In this document: piece after piece, positions 44,573-53,997 of the stretch | How positions within the stretch are numbered: the stretch's first letter is position 1 | How the letters are laid out: each line of letters opens with the position of its first letter | Source of the DNA: Bacillus pumilus | Lineage (GTDB): Bacteria > Bacillota > Bacilli > Bacillales > Bacillaceae | Reading direction: 5' to 3' | Length of the DNA: 64,000 nt | Assembly (NCBI RefSeq): GCF_024498355.1 | Contig: NZ_CP101833.1 | Coordinates: forward strand, 3,577,001-3,641,000 | Program-made: the position numbers and the translations under genes | The notes under the pieces: generated by a model | Told to the model about the DNA's origin: nothing | What the model saw: only the letters and a program-made list of their open reading frames with translations | The model's database searches: none

Positions 44573-46548
44573 CTTTGAACCCCTCCTTCGAAATATTCGT
44601 CTATGGCAGCTTTTAACTTCTCTACCGCTTCTTCAATGGTTATACCATAAATCTGGGTCGCAGCGTTAGTCAAATGACCGCCGCCATCTAACGCTTCCAT
44701 GATAATTTGGACGTTGATATCTCCTAATGATCTCGCACTAATGCACACCGTGTTGTCATCTCGTCGAGCGACAGCAAATGACGCTTCCACCTCACTCATT
44801 GACAACAGGGAATCAGCCGTCTGGGCAATCGTAATTTGATCATAATACTCAGAGCTGTCAGACGGCAATGAAGCGATCGCCACCTGGCTTTGATACAGCT
44901 CTGTATGCTGAATGAGCTTTGCCCGTTTGATGTAATGATCAACTGTCTCTTTTAAGAACTTTTGCACAAGGACAGGATCTGCTCCCTTCGCTCGAAGGTA
45001 GGAAGCCGCATCGAACGTTCTTGACCCCGTTCTCAGCGAGAAACTCTTCGTATCCACGATGATCCCAGCAAGAAGGGCAGTCGCCTCAATCATGTTAATC
45101 CGCAATTTCTTCGGCTGATACTCTAATAGCTCTGTCACAAGCTCTGCTGTAGATGAAGCATACGGCTCCATATAGACAAGTAATGGATCACGGATAAACT
45201 CCTCGCCTCGTCTATGGTGGTCAATCACAACGACGTTTTCAATTTTATTCAGCAGTCGTTCTTCCATGACGAGGGACGGTTTATGTGTATCAACAACCAC
45301 AAGCAATGTGTCATCCTTTGCAAGCTCCATTGCTTCCTCTGGTGTGATAAAACGTGACCAAAGTTCTTCATAATTCTTAATTTCACTAATTAAGCGTTGA
45401 ACACTGTCCCCAATCTGGTTGGCGTCAATGACAATATAGCCTTCTTTCCCATTGGCTTGGGCGACCTTTAAAATACCGATCGATGCACCGATTGAGTCCA
45501 TGTCTGGGAACTTGTGCCCCATGATCATGACATTCCCGCTTTCAGACACAATTTCTTTTAAGGCATGAGAAATGACCCGCGCGCGTACTCGTGTCCGTTT
45601 TTCCATTGGATTGGTTTTCCCGCCGTAGAATTTCACTTTCCCATTCGGCTGTTTAATAGCTACCTGATCCCCGCCTCGTCCAAGGGCAAGGTCAAGACTC
45701 GATTGCGCAAGTGCTCCAAGCTCTTTTAAAGAAGGAACAGACGCACCGATTCCGATACTAAGGGTAAGCGTCGCGCTATGTGCCCCTGTTTTCTCACGAA
45801 CCTCGTCTAAAATGGAGAACTTCGACGCTTCAAGCTCTGCTAAAATGCTCTCATTTAATACCGCCATAAAACGTTCAGACGAAATTCTCTTCAGGAAAAT
45901 GCCATATTCCTGTGCCCAATTGTTTAACAGGGACGTCACTTCACTATTAATAGTGCTGCGCACCTGATCATCAAGGCCCTGCGTGACATCGTCATAATTG
46001 TCTAAAAAGATATAAGATAACACCGTTCGTTCATTTTCATACTGTCTTTCAATCTGCACCTGTTCCGTGACATCAAAGAAATATAAAAGGCGCTCTGACC
46101 GCTTAATAATGACTTTAAATTTCCGGTCATTCAGCGTTACATTTTCTGTCTCGACCTCCTGTTTAATAAGAGGGACAACCGACTCGAATGTATCATACAA
46201 GGATCTGCCAACAAGTGTACTTTCATGAAAGCACGAAGCAAGAAATGGATTTGTCCATTCGATATAATACTGGTCATTAAACAGCATAATACCAATTGGC
46301 ATCTCCATTAATGCTTCTTCTCCAACCTTTTTGACTCGATAGGATAATGTTGAAATATATGAATCAATCTCTTTTTGTACTTGCGTATCTGCCCACTTTA
46401 AGAAGTAGAGCACACCTGCAAGGACTAAAAGACCAACCGCTCCTATGATCCAATTATAATAAAGGTTGAGGAGGACTGTGACCATCGCAAGTACAATTAA
46501 CGCGAAGATCGGATACTTGATGACAGGTTTTCTATAGAAGCTTGGCAC
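44569..46548 (-). CDS. gdpP: Cyclic-di-AMP phosphodiesterase GdpP (YybT)
   Basis: 659 residues from the GTG at 46548 (MPSFYRKP, GAGGAG nine bases ahead), equal to B. subtilis GdpP. Two membrane helices (about 10-55), PAS with haem-binding capacity (about 85-150), degenerate GGDEF (about 175-305) and DHH-DHHA1 phosphodiesterase with [17 protein letters not shown] and VVIDHHRRG (DHH near residue 420), [11 protein letters not shown] near the end. Breaks down c-di-AMP, affecting cell-wall stress, potassium and beta-lactam tolerance. Confidence 0.98.
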   Translation of the reverse strand: MPSFYRKPVIKYPIFALIVLAMVTVLLNLYYNWIIGAVGLLVLAGVLYFLKWADTQVQKEIDSYISTLSYRVKKVGEEALMEMPIGIMLFNDQYYIEWTNPFLASCFHESTLVGRSLYDTFESVVPLIKQEVETENVTLNDRKFKVIIKRSERLLYFFDVTEQVQIERQYENERTVLSYIFLDNYDDVTQGLDDQVRSTINSEVTSLLNNWAQEYGIFLKRISSERFMAVLNESILAELEASKFSILDEVREKTGAHSATLTLSIGIGASVPSLKELGALAQSSLDLALGRGGDQVAIKQPNGKVKFYGGKTNPMEKRTRVRARVISHALKEIVSESGNVMIMGHKFPDMDSIGASIGILKVAQANGKEGYIVIDANQIGDSVQRLISEIKNYEELWSRFITPEEAMELAKDDTLLVVVDTHKPSLVMEERLLNKIENVVVIDHHRRGEEFIRDPLLVYMEPYASSTAELVTELLEYQPKKLRINMIEATALLAGIIVDTKSFSLRTGSRTFDAASYLRAKGADPVLVQKFLKETVDHYIKRAKLIQHTELYQSQVAIASLPSDSSEYYDQITIAQTADSLLSMSEVEASFAVARRDDNTVCISARSLGDINVQIIMEALDGGGHLTNAATQIYGITIEEAVEKLKAAIDEYFEGGVQR

Positions 46549-46578
46549 TGATATCAACTCCTCAACATTCAGAGTGAA

Positions 46579-47517
46579 TTATTTGTTTTTTACTTTATCT
46601 CTTAAATCAAAGCCTATGTCAGCAATCCCTATAATACGTACAATCACACCGATTGGCGGAAAGAGAACCGTCAACACGATAGTAAAAATGGGTACCACTT
46701 TTGAGATGTTTTTTTCGTGGCAATAATAGAAGATAAAAGAAAAGCCCTGAATAAGCACCAGTATAAATAAAATTTGAAACGCGCTCGTTTGAACGAGCCA
46801 TAAAAAGCTGCCTTTTTCCGTCTGAATCAGCATCAAAAGCAGTGTGAGTAAATAATACCATACCATGCTTTTTGGCAGCCGCATATCCTTAAATTTCTTA
46901 AGGGCCGGCATGTCTTTGAAAAACCGTTTGATCAGGGGCTTCACGAACCAGTAATTCACGAAAGTCATCAGCGTGGCGAAAATCAATAACGCTACAGGTA
47001 AAGCACTCAATGCGGTATCCTTCATCTCTCTAAACTGCTTCAGCTGTTTCGCAATGTCCTGTTCAGAAGCGCCGGATTGCTTTAAGACACTCTCTAACAT
47101 CGGCATCATTTGCTCAATCGATTCTTTCGCGATTCCCATAATATCGACCTCGAAAAGCTGAACACTGACAACAAAGGAGATGAGAAAACTGAATAAATAG
47201 ATCAGCGCACCTGTAATGATGGCATTCCCCGGCTGCCTTCTGCTGTAGAAAAAACCCATACCTATTCCCACAGCAATCAGCATAGGTGCACTCAACAGCC
47301 CATTAATAGACCCAATTAAAAAGCTGATCACTATGCCAATAGCGCCAGCAGCAATTCCTTTTTTCAAGCCATGCCTGATTGTATAGAGAATGATCGGAAT
47401 CGGAGCAGCGAGAAAGAAAATAATAGATAATAGCGGCACATACAAATAAAACAGCGTCATGACCGAAAAAATACTGATCATAATTGCGCCTTCTACTAAC
47501 GCTTTTGTTTGTTTCAC
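46579..47517 (-). CDS. yybS: DUF2232 membrane protein YybS
   Basis: 312 residues with about eight membrane segments. MKQTKALVEGAIMISIFSVMTLF is the DUF2232/YybS N-terminus, and the C-terminal VLFPPIGVIVRIIGIADIGFDLR is conserved in the family. The GTG at 47517 follows AGAGGTG; the frame is open to 47535. It resembles ECF S components in topology but no substrate is known. Same order yybS-gdpP-rplI as in B. subtilis. Confidence 0.93.
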   Translation of the reverse strand: MKQTKALVEGAIMISIFSVMTLFYLYVPLLSIIFFLAAPIPIILYTIRHGLKKGIAAGAIGIVISFLIGSINGLLSAPMLIAVGIGMGFFYSRRQPGNAIITGALIYLFSFLISFVVSVQLFEVDIMGIAKESIEQMMPMLESVLKQSGASEQDIAKQLKQFREMKDTALSALPVALLIFATLMTFVNYWFVKPLIKRFFKDMPALKKFKDMRLPKSMVWYYLLTLLLMLIQTEKGSFLWLVQTSAFQILFILVLIQGFSFIFYYCHEKNISKVVPIFTIVLTVLFPPIGVIVRIIGIADIGFDLRDKVKNK

Positions 47518-47664
47518 ACCTTCACCTCTATCCAATCATTTTTCTATATCTTGCTCAATTTGTACTTCTATGTATACGTACTATGTAAGCTCCATCATGT
47601 CTTGCCCCAACCTTTATTTTACCATAGCGGCAAATCTCAAGTAAAATCCAGGCTATCCTGGGCA

Positions 47665-47680
47665 CGTTTCACGTGGAACA
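47665..47680. other. parS: Probable parS site
   Basis: CGTTTCACGTGGAACA differs from the parS consensus at two positions (first base and one inner base); the core GTTTCACGTGGAAC is intact. Intergenic, between yybS and ppaC. Confidence 0.78.
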
Positions 47681-47818
47681 CAATATGGAATTGTACATGC
47701 AAGTTTTCAGACAGCATGTTACAATTTTTTAGATTATTCTTAGCTATAAACCCTGAATTCAAGGTCAAAAGCTGTTAGAATAGAAACATCATCAATAAAT
47801 GTAAGAAGGAGAATTCAC

Positions 47819-48745
47819 ATGGGAAAAACACTCGTATTCGGACACAAAAACCCTGACACAGACACAATTTGCTCTGCTATCGCTTACGCTGATCTGAAAA
47901 ACAAAATCGGCGCTCAGGCAGAAGCGGTCAGACTTGGAGAAATCAATGGAGAAACACAATACGCATTAGATTTCTTTAAACAAAAAGCACCTCGTTTCAT
48001 TGAAACGGCTGCAAACGAAACAAAGCAAGTCATTCTTGTCGATCATAACGAATTCCAGCAAAGTGTAAGCGATATTGATCAAGTACAAGTGACGGAGGTC
48101 ATTGACCATCACCGTATTGCCAACTTTGAAACAAGTGAACCTCTTTACTATCGTGCTGAGCCAGTTGGCTGTACAGCAACGATCTTAAACAAAATGTACA
48201 AAGAGAATCAAATCACGATTGAAAAAGAAATCGCTGGTTTGCTTTTATCTGCGATCATTTCTGATTCCTTACTATTCAAATCCCCAACATGCACACAGCA
48301 AGACATTGATGCTGCGCATGAACTGGCAAAAATCGCAGGGGTGGACCCAGAAGTATACGGCCTAGACATGCTGAAAGCAGGCGCTGATCTGAGCCAAAAA
48401 ACCGTTCAAGAATTAATTACACTTGATGCTAAAGAATTTGCACTAGGTAACAGCAAAGTTGAAATTGCTCAAGTCAATACAGTAGATATCGCTGAAGTGA
48501 CAGCAAGACAGGCTGACATTGAAGCGAAAATCAATGAAGTCATTGCAGCTAAAAATCTTGATCTATTTGTTTTAGTGATCACAGACATTTTAGAAAATGA
48601 TTCTCTTGCTCTTGCACTTGGTGCTGAAGCGGCAAAAGTAGAAAAAGCATTTAACGTAACACTTGAAAATAACACGGCTTTACTAAAAGGTGTTGTATCA
48701 AGAAAGAAACAAGTGGTGCCTGCACTTACAGACGCACTTGCTTAA
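47819..48745 (+). CDS. ppaC: Manganese-dependent inorganic pyrophosphatase
   Basis: 308 residues, family II pyrophosphatase (DHH superfamily). Metal-binding motifs [11 protein letters not shown] (His9, Asp13, Asp15), LVDHNE (about 74), DHHRI (about 97) and Asp in [11 protein letters not shown] (about 149), with the C-terminal SRKKQVVP loop that closes over phosphate. Hydrolyses pyrophosphate in the cytoplasm. GAAGGAG precedes the ATG. In B. subtilis ppaC (yybQ) lies near yybS too; cotF between them is absent here. Confidence 0.98.
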   Translation: MGKTLVFGHKNPDTDTICSAIAYADLKNKIGAQAEAVRLGEINGETQYALDFFKQKAPRFIETAANETKQVILVDHNEFQQSVSDIDQVQVTEVIDHHRIANFETSEPLYYRAEPVGCTATILNKMYKENQITIEKEIAGLLLSAIISDSLLFKSPTCTQQDIDAAHELAKIAGVDPEVYGLDMLKAGADLSQKTVQELITLDAKEFALGNSKVEIAQVNTVDIAEVTARQADIEAKINEVIAAKNLDLFVLVITDILENDSLALALGAEAAKVEKAFNVTLENNTALLKGVVSRKKQVVPALTDALA

Positions 48746-48755
48746 TCAACACGAC

Positions 48756-48788
48756 AAGACTGCTGACACGTTCAGCAGTCTTGTTTTC
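48756..48788. terminator. Terminator of ppaC
   Basis: AAGACTGCTGA/TCAGCAGTCTT perfect stem followed by GTTTTC, between convergent ppaC and rsiV. Confidence 0.88.
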
Positions 48789-48799
48789 TCTGTCTTCTT

Positions 48800-49654
48800 T
48801 TAATGAATGTACATATCGCTGACAAGAATATCCTTAAGCACACTTGTTGGAATCGTGAATTCAACTACACCCATGTAACCAGGAGCCACATCATATTCAT
48901 TAAAGGAAATCACCAATTTGCCTTTTGAATTGATATAGAAGCTTTGATCTAGCTGAATCTTCTTAAATGGGTCCATATCATCCTTGCCAATCCAGTAGAT
49001 CTTGTTTGAATCCTCTTTCATCTGTTTCTTCATTTGTTCTTTAATATTTTCACTAATGACATCTATATACCGGTCATCTTTAAACAAGCTTGGTAATGTA
49101 ATGAGTACATGGTTTTTCTTATCCACCGTATCATACGTCATTTCCTCTGCCGCAGAAGCCTGAGTCGTCACCTTGTATCGACCTAGTGAGAGAATTTGAT
49201 CATTGTTCGTTCTCACTTCATATCCACTCTCCACACTTAAATGACCATTTTTATAGCCCTTTGTTTCCTTTTCAAAATCTTGATACAGCTTTTTGTTTTC
49301 AGCTAAATATTTTTGATTCAGGCTGGCTTCTAATTTTCCGTCACCAAGACCCGATACGTGTGGTGTTTTAAGGTCAATATTCGTTCCTTGATCGCTCTTT
49401 TTAAATTCTGTGAAAGTCACAACCTTCACAAGCTCACCAATGACAGGTACCTCTGAAATCGCTCTTGCCGCCTGTGGGCTGACATTAACAGTCGTGACAA
49501 ATAGAGCAGCTGCCGCAACAAGTCCGATGGTCCATTGCTGAAAGTGAGGTTTTTTATTTTTTCGTTTCAACGTCCGTTCAACCATGGCGTCATATTCCGG
49601 TGGAATAGGGATTTCTAAATATTCCTCTTTTAACTGTTCCAAATGCTTATCCAT
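48800..49654 (-). CDS. rsiV: Anti-sigma-V factor RsiV
   Basis: 284 residues: cytoplasmic SigV-binding head (about 1-38), one membrane helix (about 42-60), extracellular DUF3298 domain (about 85-284). LKTPHVSGLGDGKLEASLN, KYLAENKKLYQDFEKE, LPSLFKDDRYIDVISENIKEQ and YDVAPGYMGVVEF are near-identical to B. subtilis RsiV, which binds lysozyme directly and is then cleaved by signal peptidase and RasP. AGGAGG precedes the ATG, which abuts the sigV stop. Confidence 0.95.
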   Translation of the reverse strand: MDKHLEQLKEEYLEIPIPPEYDAMVERTLKRKNKKPHFQQWTIGLVAAAALFVTTVNVSPQAARAISEVPVIGELVKVVTFTEFKKSDQGTNIDLKTPHVSGLGDGKLEASLNQKYLAENKKLYQDFEKETKGYKNGHLSVESGYEVRTNNDQILSLGRYKVTTQASAAEEMTYDTVDKKNHVLITLPSLFKDDRYIDVISENIKEQMKKQMKEDSNKIYWIGKDDMDPFKKIQLDQSFYINSKGKLVISFNEYDVAPGYMGVVEFTIPTSVLKDILVSDMYIH

Positions 49655-50149
49655 TTATATTTCCTCCTGCGATAAATCTACTTTTAAAAGTCGTAACGCC
49701 TTATATAATCTAGTTTTGATGGTGTTTTCGTTTTCTTCAAGAATATGAGCGATGTCCTCTAGTTTTAAATCTTCAAAGAATCTCAATATGATGATGACCC
49801 GATACATCTCAGGCAAATCCTCTATGGCCCGTCTGACATCTTGATCCTCATAGACATCTGATTCACCCTTTGATAAGAATTCGAGTGTGTCATCATCTGT
49901 CACCTGCATCCGCTTCTTCTTTCGTAAAAAGTCTAGGGCAGCGTTCACCACGATTTTATAAAACCAGCTATGCATCTTGCTTGCATCCTCTAGCCGGTGA
50001 ACAGATTTGAGTGCTTTATGAATCGCCTCTTGAACGACATCCATCGCATCTTCCGAGTTTTTGACATAGCTATAGGACAATCGATAAAAACTATGTTTAT
50101 GCTCCATTACGTAATCCGCAAATTGATCATCAATCTTTCGTTTCTTCAT
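49655..50149 (-). CDS. sigV: ECF sigma factor SigV
   Basis: 164 residues. Sigma-70 region 2 (YRLSYSYVKNSEDAMDVVQE, about 22-41; HSWFYKIVVNAALDFLRKKK) and region 4 (IIILRFFEDLKLEDIAHILEENENTIKTRL, about 122-151; quoted in parts as helix-turn-helix). Closest in layout to B. subtilis SigV and paired with RsiV. Controls lysozyme and cell-wall stress genes. An ECF-type promoter lies upstream, as expected for autoregulation. The oatA and yrhK genes that follow rsiV in B. subtilis are not here. Confidence 0.93.
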   Translation of the reverse strand: MKKRKIDDQFADYVMEHKHSFYRLSYSYVKNSEDAMDVVQEAIHKALKSVHRLEDASKMHSWFYKIVVNAALDFLRKKKRMQVTDDDTLEFLSKGESDVYEDQDVRRAIEDLPEMYRVIIILRFFEDLKLEDIAHILEENENTIKTRLYKALRLLKVDLSQEEI

Positions 50150-50202
50150 TTTACAAAGAGCTCCTTTATCTTAAATGCGCATCTGTTATTTCTTACAATG
50201 GA

Positions 50203-50231
50203 TAGACGCGCGCCTTTTGAAAATAGTTTGC
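50203..50231 (-). promoter_or_regulatory. ECF-type (SigV-like) promoter of sigV-rsiV
   Basis: On the minus strand GCAAAC (50231-50226), 17 bases, CGTCTA (50208-50203). This fits the -35 AAC and -10 CGTC pattern of SigV/SigM/SigW promoters and would give autoregulation. Confidence 0.7.
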
Positions 50232-50276
50232 GCTTAGTTATTTTTTTAACATGTCATCGCATGTTCGTTTCTATAC

Positions 50277-50305
50277 AAAAAGAGCGAACCTGACGGGTTC
50301 ACTCT
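50277..50305 (-). terminator. Terminator of the racemase-fold gene
   Basis: Minus strand AGAGTGAACC/GGTTCGCTCT stem (G-U pair included) followed by TTTTG. The stop codon lies inside the stem. Confidence 0.87.
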
Positions 50306-50958
50306 TTCAAAGCGGTTATTTTTTGATGAACAAACGATCTTAATGGAAAAAGCGGATGAATGATAGAGACGCCTGTCTCCCGCTCCACCTGTTGTGCAGC
50401 GTGAACCATCGAGAGCTGCATCACGCAAATGTCTCCGTTTTTTTGCTTCATACATCTTCTCAGCTGCTCCTTGATTCGATCCTCATAAGCCTGCATGTCA
50501 CCGTTTAGGCAAAGATGAAAGACATCCTCCATCACAACAATGTCTGCTTCAATCTGTTTTCCCCGCTTTTGTGCATACGAATAAAGCCGATACATCGTTC
50601 CTTCCACTGTATCTGGGTTTGAAAACACAAGCTGAAGAGGCCCTTTTTTCTCACAAATCAGCTCAAACAACGGTTCATCTATCGGAACAATCGGTTGTTT
50701 GAAAAGGTGCTGCTGATCACCCATAGCCGCAATATATTGTGTACAGGTTAATAGGATGATATCGGCTTTCCTCTCTTGCATCAGTCTGTTGATCGCATAG
50801 GTTTGCTGCTTGTAATGATCAAAAGCGGGATCTTGTTTAGCGCGTTCCATAAATGATGAATCGACTGTGTGATGCAGCTCAAAAGCTGTATCACGAAAAA
50901 TGTCTTCTATATAAGACATATTGGATGGATGTGCGTGAAGGCAGTGTAATCGAATCAT
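50299..50958 (-). CDS. Asp/Glu/hydantoin racemase-fold protein
   Basis: 219 residues, consistent with the two-domain Asp/Glu racemase superfamily: ILLTCTQYIAAMG (about 68-80) holds the N-terminal Cys region, and DICVMQLSMVHAAQQ (about 176-190) matches the second active-site strand, but without the usual second catalytic Cys after the strand (Leu-Ser instead). Racemase activity is therefore doubtful; a lyase, isomerase or binding role is possible. AGAGGAG precedes the ATG by eight bases. Divergent from the catalase gene. Not recognised beyond the superfamily. Confidence 0.7.
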   Translation of the reverse strand: MIRLHCLHAHPSNMSYIEDIFRDTAFELHHTVDSSFMERAKQDPAFDHYKQQTYAINRLMQERKADIILLTCTQYIAAMGDQQHLFKQPIVPIDEPLFELICEKKGPLQLVFSNPDTVEGTMYRLYSYAQKRGKQIEADIVVMEDVFHLCLNGDMQAYEDRIKEQLRRCMKQKNGDICVMQLSMVHAAQQVERETGVSIIHPLFPLRSFVHQKITALKE

Positions 50959-51063
50959 CAGGTTCGCTCCTCTTGAAAGTTTTCAATCATTATATCAATC
51001 CTTGTATGAAATAGGGAGCAACATGACCATATTGTTATTGAGAGATTGAAGGAGGGATTCTAC

Positions 51064-52653
51064 TTGAAAGAAGATCAACAGCCTAAACCATCTTCAGATT
51101 CAGAAGAAACTTTAACAAATCGACAAGGTCATCCGGTAACAGATAATCAAAACATGAGAACCGTTGGGAATAGAGGACCAACCACGCTTGAAAACTACGA
51201 TTTCCTAGAGAAAATCAGTCATTTTGATCGTGAACGTATACCTGAACGAGTCGTTCATGCACGCGGTGCTGGAGCACACGGTTATTTTGAGGCCTATGGT
51301 ACATTCGGAGATGAACCCATCTCCACCTATACAAGAGCCAAATTATTTCAGGAGAAAGGGAAAAAGACCCCTGTCTTCGTTCGTTTTTCTTCTGTGATTC
51401 ACGGCGGTCATTCGCCAGAAACATTGCGCGATCCTAGAGGGTTTGCGATCAAATTTTATACAGAAGAAGGAAACTGGGATCTAGTTGGAAATAACCTGAA
51501 AATTTTCTTTATCCGAGATGCTTTGAAGTTCCCTGATTTGGTTCATGCCTTTAAGCCTGATCCTGTCACCAATCGTCAGGACGGCGAACGCATTTTTGAT
51601 TTCGTCTCACAATCACCAGAAGCGACGCATATGGTGACATTTCTCTTTTCACCATGGGGCATTCCAGCGACATACCGCCACATGCAAGGATCGGGTGTCC
51701 ATGCCTACAAATGGGTGAATCAAGATGGAAAAGCGGTGCTGGTCAAATATCACTTTGAACCGAAACAAGGCATTCGCAATTTGACCCAGGAACAGGCTCA
51801 AGCGATTCAGGGTGAAAACTTTAATCATGCCACACAGGATTTATATGAAGCGATTGAGCAAGGAGACCACCCTGAATGGGAGGTATATGCGCAGATCATG
51901 GAGGATGATGCACACCCTCATCTCGACTTTGACCCTCTTGATCCGACAAAGCTTTGGTACAAGGATGACTATCCATGGAAACCGATCGGACGAATGGTCT
52001 TAAACAAAAATCCAGAAAATTATTTTGCAGAAGTCGAGCAGGTTGCCTTTGGGACTGGGGTTCTCGTAGACGGTCTCGATTTTTCAGATGATAAATTGCT
52101 GCAAGGACGCACCTTCTCCTACTCTGACACGCAGCGATATCGTGTGGGGCCAAACTATTTACAGCTGCCGATCAATGCTCCAAAAAAGCATGTCGCCACC
52201 AATCAGCGGGATGGACAAATGGAATACCACGTCGATCAAGGAAAAGGGCAAAATCCCCATGTGAATTATGAGCCGTCTATCCTCGGTGGATTAAAAGAAG
52301 CGAAACAGGATGGAAAGGATCATTCACCTTTTGTCGAGGGTGAAGTCAAACGAGAATCCATTGAGCGCCCGAACAATTTCGGTCAAGCGGGAGAAACGTA
52401 TCGCCGCTTCAATGATTGGGAGCGTGAGGAGCTGATTAAGAACTTAGTCAATACCCTTGCGACATGTCAAAAGGACATACAAGAGCAAATGATCGAAAAC
52501 TTCACAAAAGCAGACCCTGATTACGGAAAGCGTGTCGCTGACGGTTTAAAAGCCTTTAAACATGAGGAACCAAGCGGACCCATTGGCTCAACAGGCGCAG
52601 CTCAAGCCGTGAACGAAGCCATCAACAATAGCACACCTTCAGATCCTTATTAA
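51064..52653 (+). CDS. Haem catalase (monofunctional, clade with KatX-like proteins)
   Basis: 529 residues. Catalytic His in [14 protein letters not shown] (about 68-81), Asn in [12 protein letters not shown] (about 142), Phe/Trp pocket, and proximal haem ligand Tyr in [15 protein letters not shown] (about 352). Longer than small-subunit catalases (about 485) by a C-terminal tail ending in [22 protein letters not shown] residues. Breaks H2O2 to water and oxygen. The pumilus group carries several catalases, including spore forms; which one this is cannot be told from sequence alone. TTG start at 51064 with AAGGAGG eight bases ahead; an earlier in-frame TTG overlaps the ribosome site. Confidence 0.95.
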   Translation: MKEDQQPKPSSDSEETLTNRQGHPVTDNQNMRTVGNRGPTTLENYDFLEKISHFDRERIPERVVHARGAGAHGYFEAYGTFGDEPISTYTRAKLFQEKGKKTPVFVRFSSVIHGGHSPETLRDPRGFAIKFYTEEGNWDLVGNNLKIFFIRDALKFPDLVHAFKPDPVTNRQDGERIFDFVSQSPEATHMVTFLFSPWGIPATYRHMQGSGVHAYKWVNQDGKAVLVKYHFEPKQGIRNLTQEQAQAIQGENFNHATQDLYEAIEQGDHPEWEVYAQIMEDDAHPHLDFDPLDPTKLWYKDDYPWKPIGRMVLNKNPENYFAEVEQVAFGTGVLVDGLDFSDDKLLQGRTFSYSDTQRYRVGPNYLQLPINAPKKHVATNQRDGQMEYHVDQGKGQNPHVNYEPSILGGLKEAKQDGKDHSPFVEGEVKRESIERPNNFGQAGETYRRFNDWEREELIKNLVNTLATCQKDIQEQMIENFTKADPDYGKRVADGLKAFKHEEPSGPIGSTGAAQAVNEAINNSTPSDPY

Positions 52654-52658
52654 AAAAG

Positions 52659-52690
52659 AAAGAATGCAGCGGCGAGGCTGCATTCTTTTT
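52659..52690. terminator. Bidirectional terminator, catalase/wrbA
   Basis: AAAGAATGCAGC/GCTGCATTCTTT perfect 12-bp stem between convergent genes. Confidence 0.92.
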
Positions 52691-52701
52691 GTATACATCT
52701 A

Positions 52702-53316
52702 TTAAACGTTTTGACCTTTTTTAATCCATTCTGCCACATTAACTGTACGTTTTGCCTGATGTTTCACAGCTGCTTCTGCATCCTCTTGGATTTTTCCATT
52801 TTGGTCAACAGTGACACTTACGCCATAAGGGTTGCCCCCTGCACCGTATAAGGAATCATCTGTGTATCCAGGAGCGGCAATAATGGCTCCCCAGTGGAAC
52901 ATCGTTGTATAAAGGCTCAGAATCGTCTGCTCCTGTCCGCCATTTGGATTTTGTGCAGATGTCATCGCACTTACTGCTTTGTTTGCCAATTTTCCTTGGA
53001 ACCACAGGCCACCTGTTGTATCTAAGAATTGCTTCATTTGAGCCGGCAAGTTACCGAAACGTGTCGGCATGCTAAAGATGATGGCATCCGCCCACTCTAA
53101 ATCACTCAATTGAACCTCTGGTACATCTTTTGTTTCGTCTAAATGTGCTTTCCATGCTGGATTTGATGCCACAACTGATTCTGGTGCCAATTCAGGAACC
53201 TTTAATACTTTGACCTCAGCGCCAGCTTCTGTTGCTCCAGCCTCAGCCCATTTCGCCATCTGATAGTTTGTACCTGTTGAACTATAATAAATAATCGCTA
53301 GTTTTACATGTTCCAT
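52702..53316 (-). CDS. WrbA-type NAD(P)H:quinone oxidoreductase
   Basis: 204 residues from the ATG at 53316 (AAGGAG nine bases ahead). A GTG at 53370 with AAGGTGGGG seven bases ahead would add 18 residues; the shorter form fits family length but the choice is open. Flavodoxin-like fold: FMN loop YYSSTGTNYQMAKW (about 10-23), PTRFGNLPAQMKQFLD (about 83-98), SAQNPNGGQEQTILS (about 115) and the PGY-G-NPYG loop. Two-electron reduction of quinones without radical formation. Third gene of an mhq operon, fitting quinone and aldehyde detoxification. Confidence 0.92.
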   Translation of the reverse strand: MEHVKLAIIYYSSTGTNYQMAKWAEAGATEAGAEVKVLKVPELAPESVVASNPAWKAHLDETKDVPEVQLSDLEWADAIIFSMPTRFGNLPAQMKQFLDTTGGLWFQGKLANKAVSAMTSAQNPNGGQEQTILSLYTTMFHWGAIIAAPGYTDDSLYGAGGNPYGVSVTVDQNGKIQEDAEAAVKHQAKRTVNVAEWIKKGQNV

Positions 53317-53388
53317 TTGTTCCAGCTCCTTTTGTTTGGTTTGCCCAAAAAGCTTCTGTAAAAATCCCACCTGTATTCCCCACCTTAT

Positions 53389-53997
53389 TTAAAATTGACG
53401 ACGATACCATAAAGCCGCAGCATCGACTTCTTCTCTCGTTAACTGATGTCCACGATTTTCCCAATGAAGCGTAACGGATGCTCCCGCCTCTTGCAGTAAT
53501 TGCTCCAGTTCCTGAGATTCCTCTGGACGGCACATTGGGTCATTTTCACCAGCTGCTATAAAGACTTGTTTCCCCGCTAATGAAGGCAATGAAACCCCGC
53601 GTCTTGGGACCATCGGGTGATGCAAGATAGCTCCTTTCAGCGCGTCTCCATAATGGAATAACAGGCTCCCCGCAATGTTCGCCCCATTGGAGTAGCCGAT
53701 AGCTACCACATTGTGACGATCAAACCCATATTCAACTGCTGCTTCCCCGATGAATGTATATAGTTCCTTTGTACGCTCAATTAAATCTTGCTCATCAAAG
53801 ACACCCTCTGCCAAACGTCTGAAAAAACGCGGCATGCCGTTTTCTGACACATTTCCTCTCACACTAAGAACAGATGCGTCAGGATCTATCACCTCTGCAA
53901 GCGGCAATAAGTCATGTTCTGTACCGCCAGTTCCATGCAGTAATAAAAGGACAGGTCTTTGTTCATTCTTTCCTATTCGAAAAAGATGCTTCATCAT
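53389..53997 (-). CDS. mhqD: Carboxylesterase MhqD
   Basis: 202 residues, alpha/beta hydrolase of the phospholipase/carboxylesterase group. LLLLHGTGGTEHDLLPLA (oxyanion region), nucleophile in GYSNGANIAGSLLFH (Ser near residue 109), Asp in AGENDPMC (about 155) and His in NRGHQLT (about 184). Very close to B. subtilis MhqD (YodD), which belongs to the MhqR regulon induced by methylhydroquinone and catechol. Start overlaps the stop of the upstream dioxygenase gene (ATGA), so coupled. Confidence 0.95.
   Translation of the reverse strand: MMKHLFRIGKNEQRPVLLLLHGTGGTEHDLLPLAEVIDPDASVLSVRGNVSENGMPRFFRRLAEGVFDEQDLIERTKELYTFIGEAAVEYGFDRHNVVAIGYSNGANIAGSLLFHYGDALKGAILHHPMVPRRGVSLPSLAGKQVFIAAGENDPMCRPEESQELEQLLQEAGASVTLHWENRGHQLTREEVDAAALWYRRQF

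Noticed and set aside
50959..51063. Possible forespore (SigF-type) promoter for the catalase
   Set aside because: Only a partial match (GTATG, 16 bases, GACCATATTG) was found; too weak to list.
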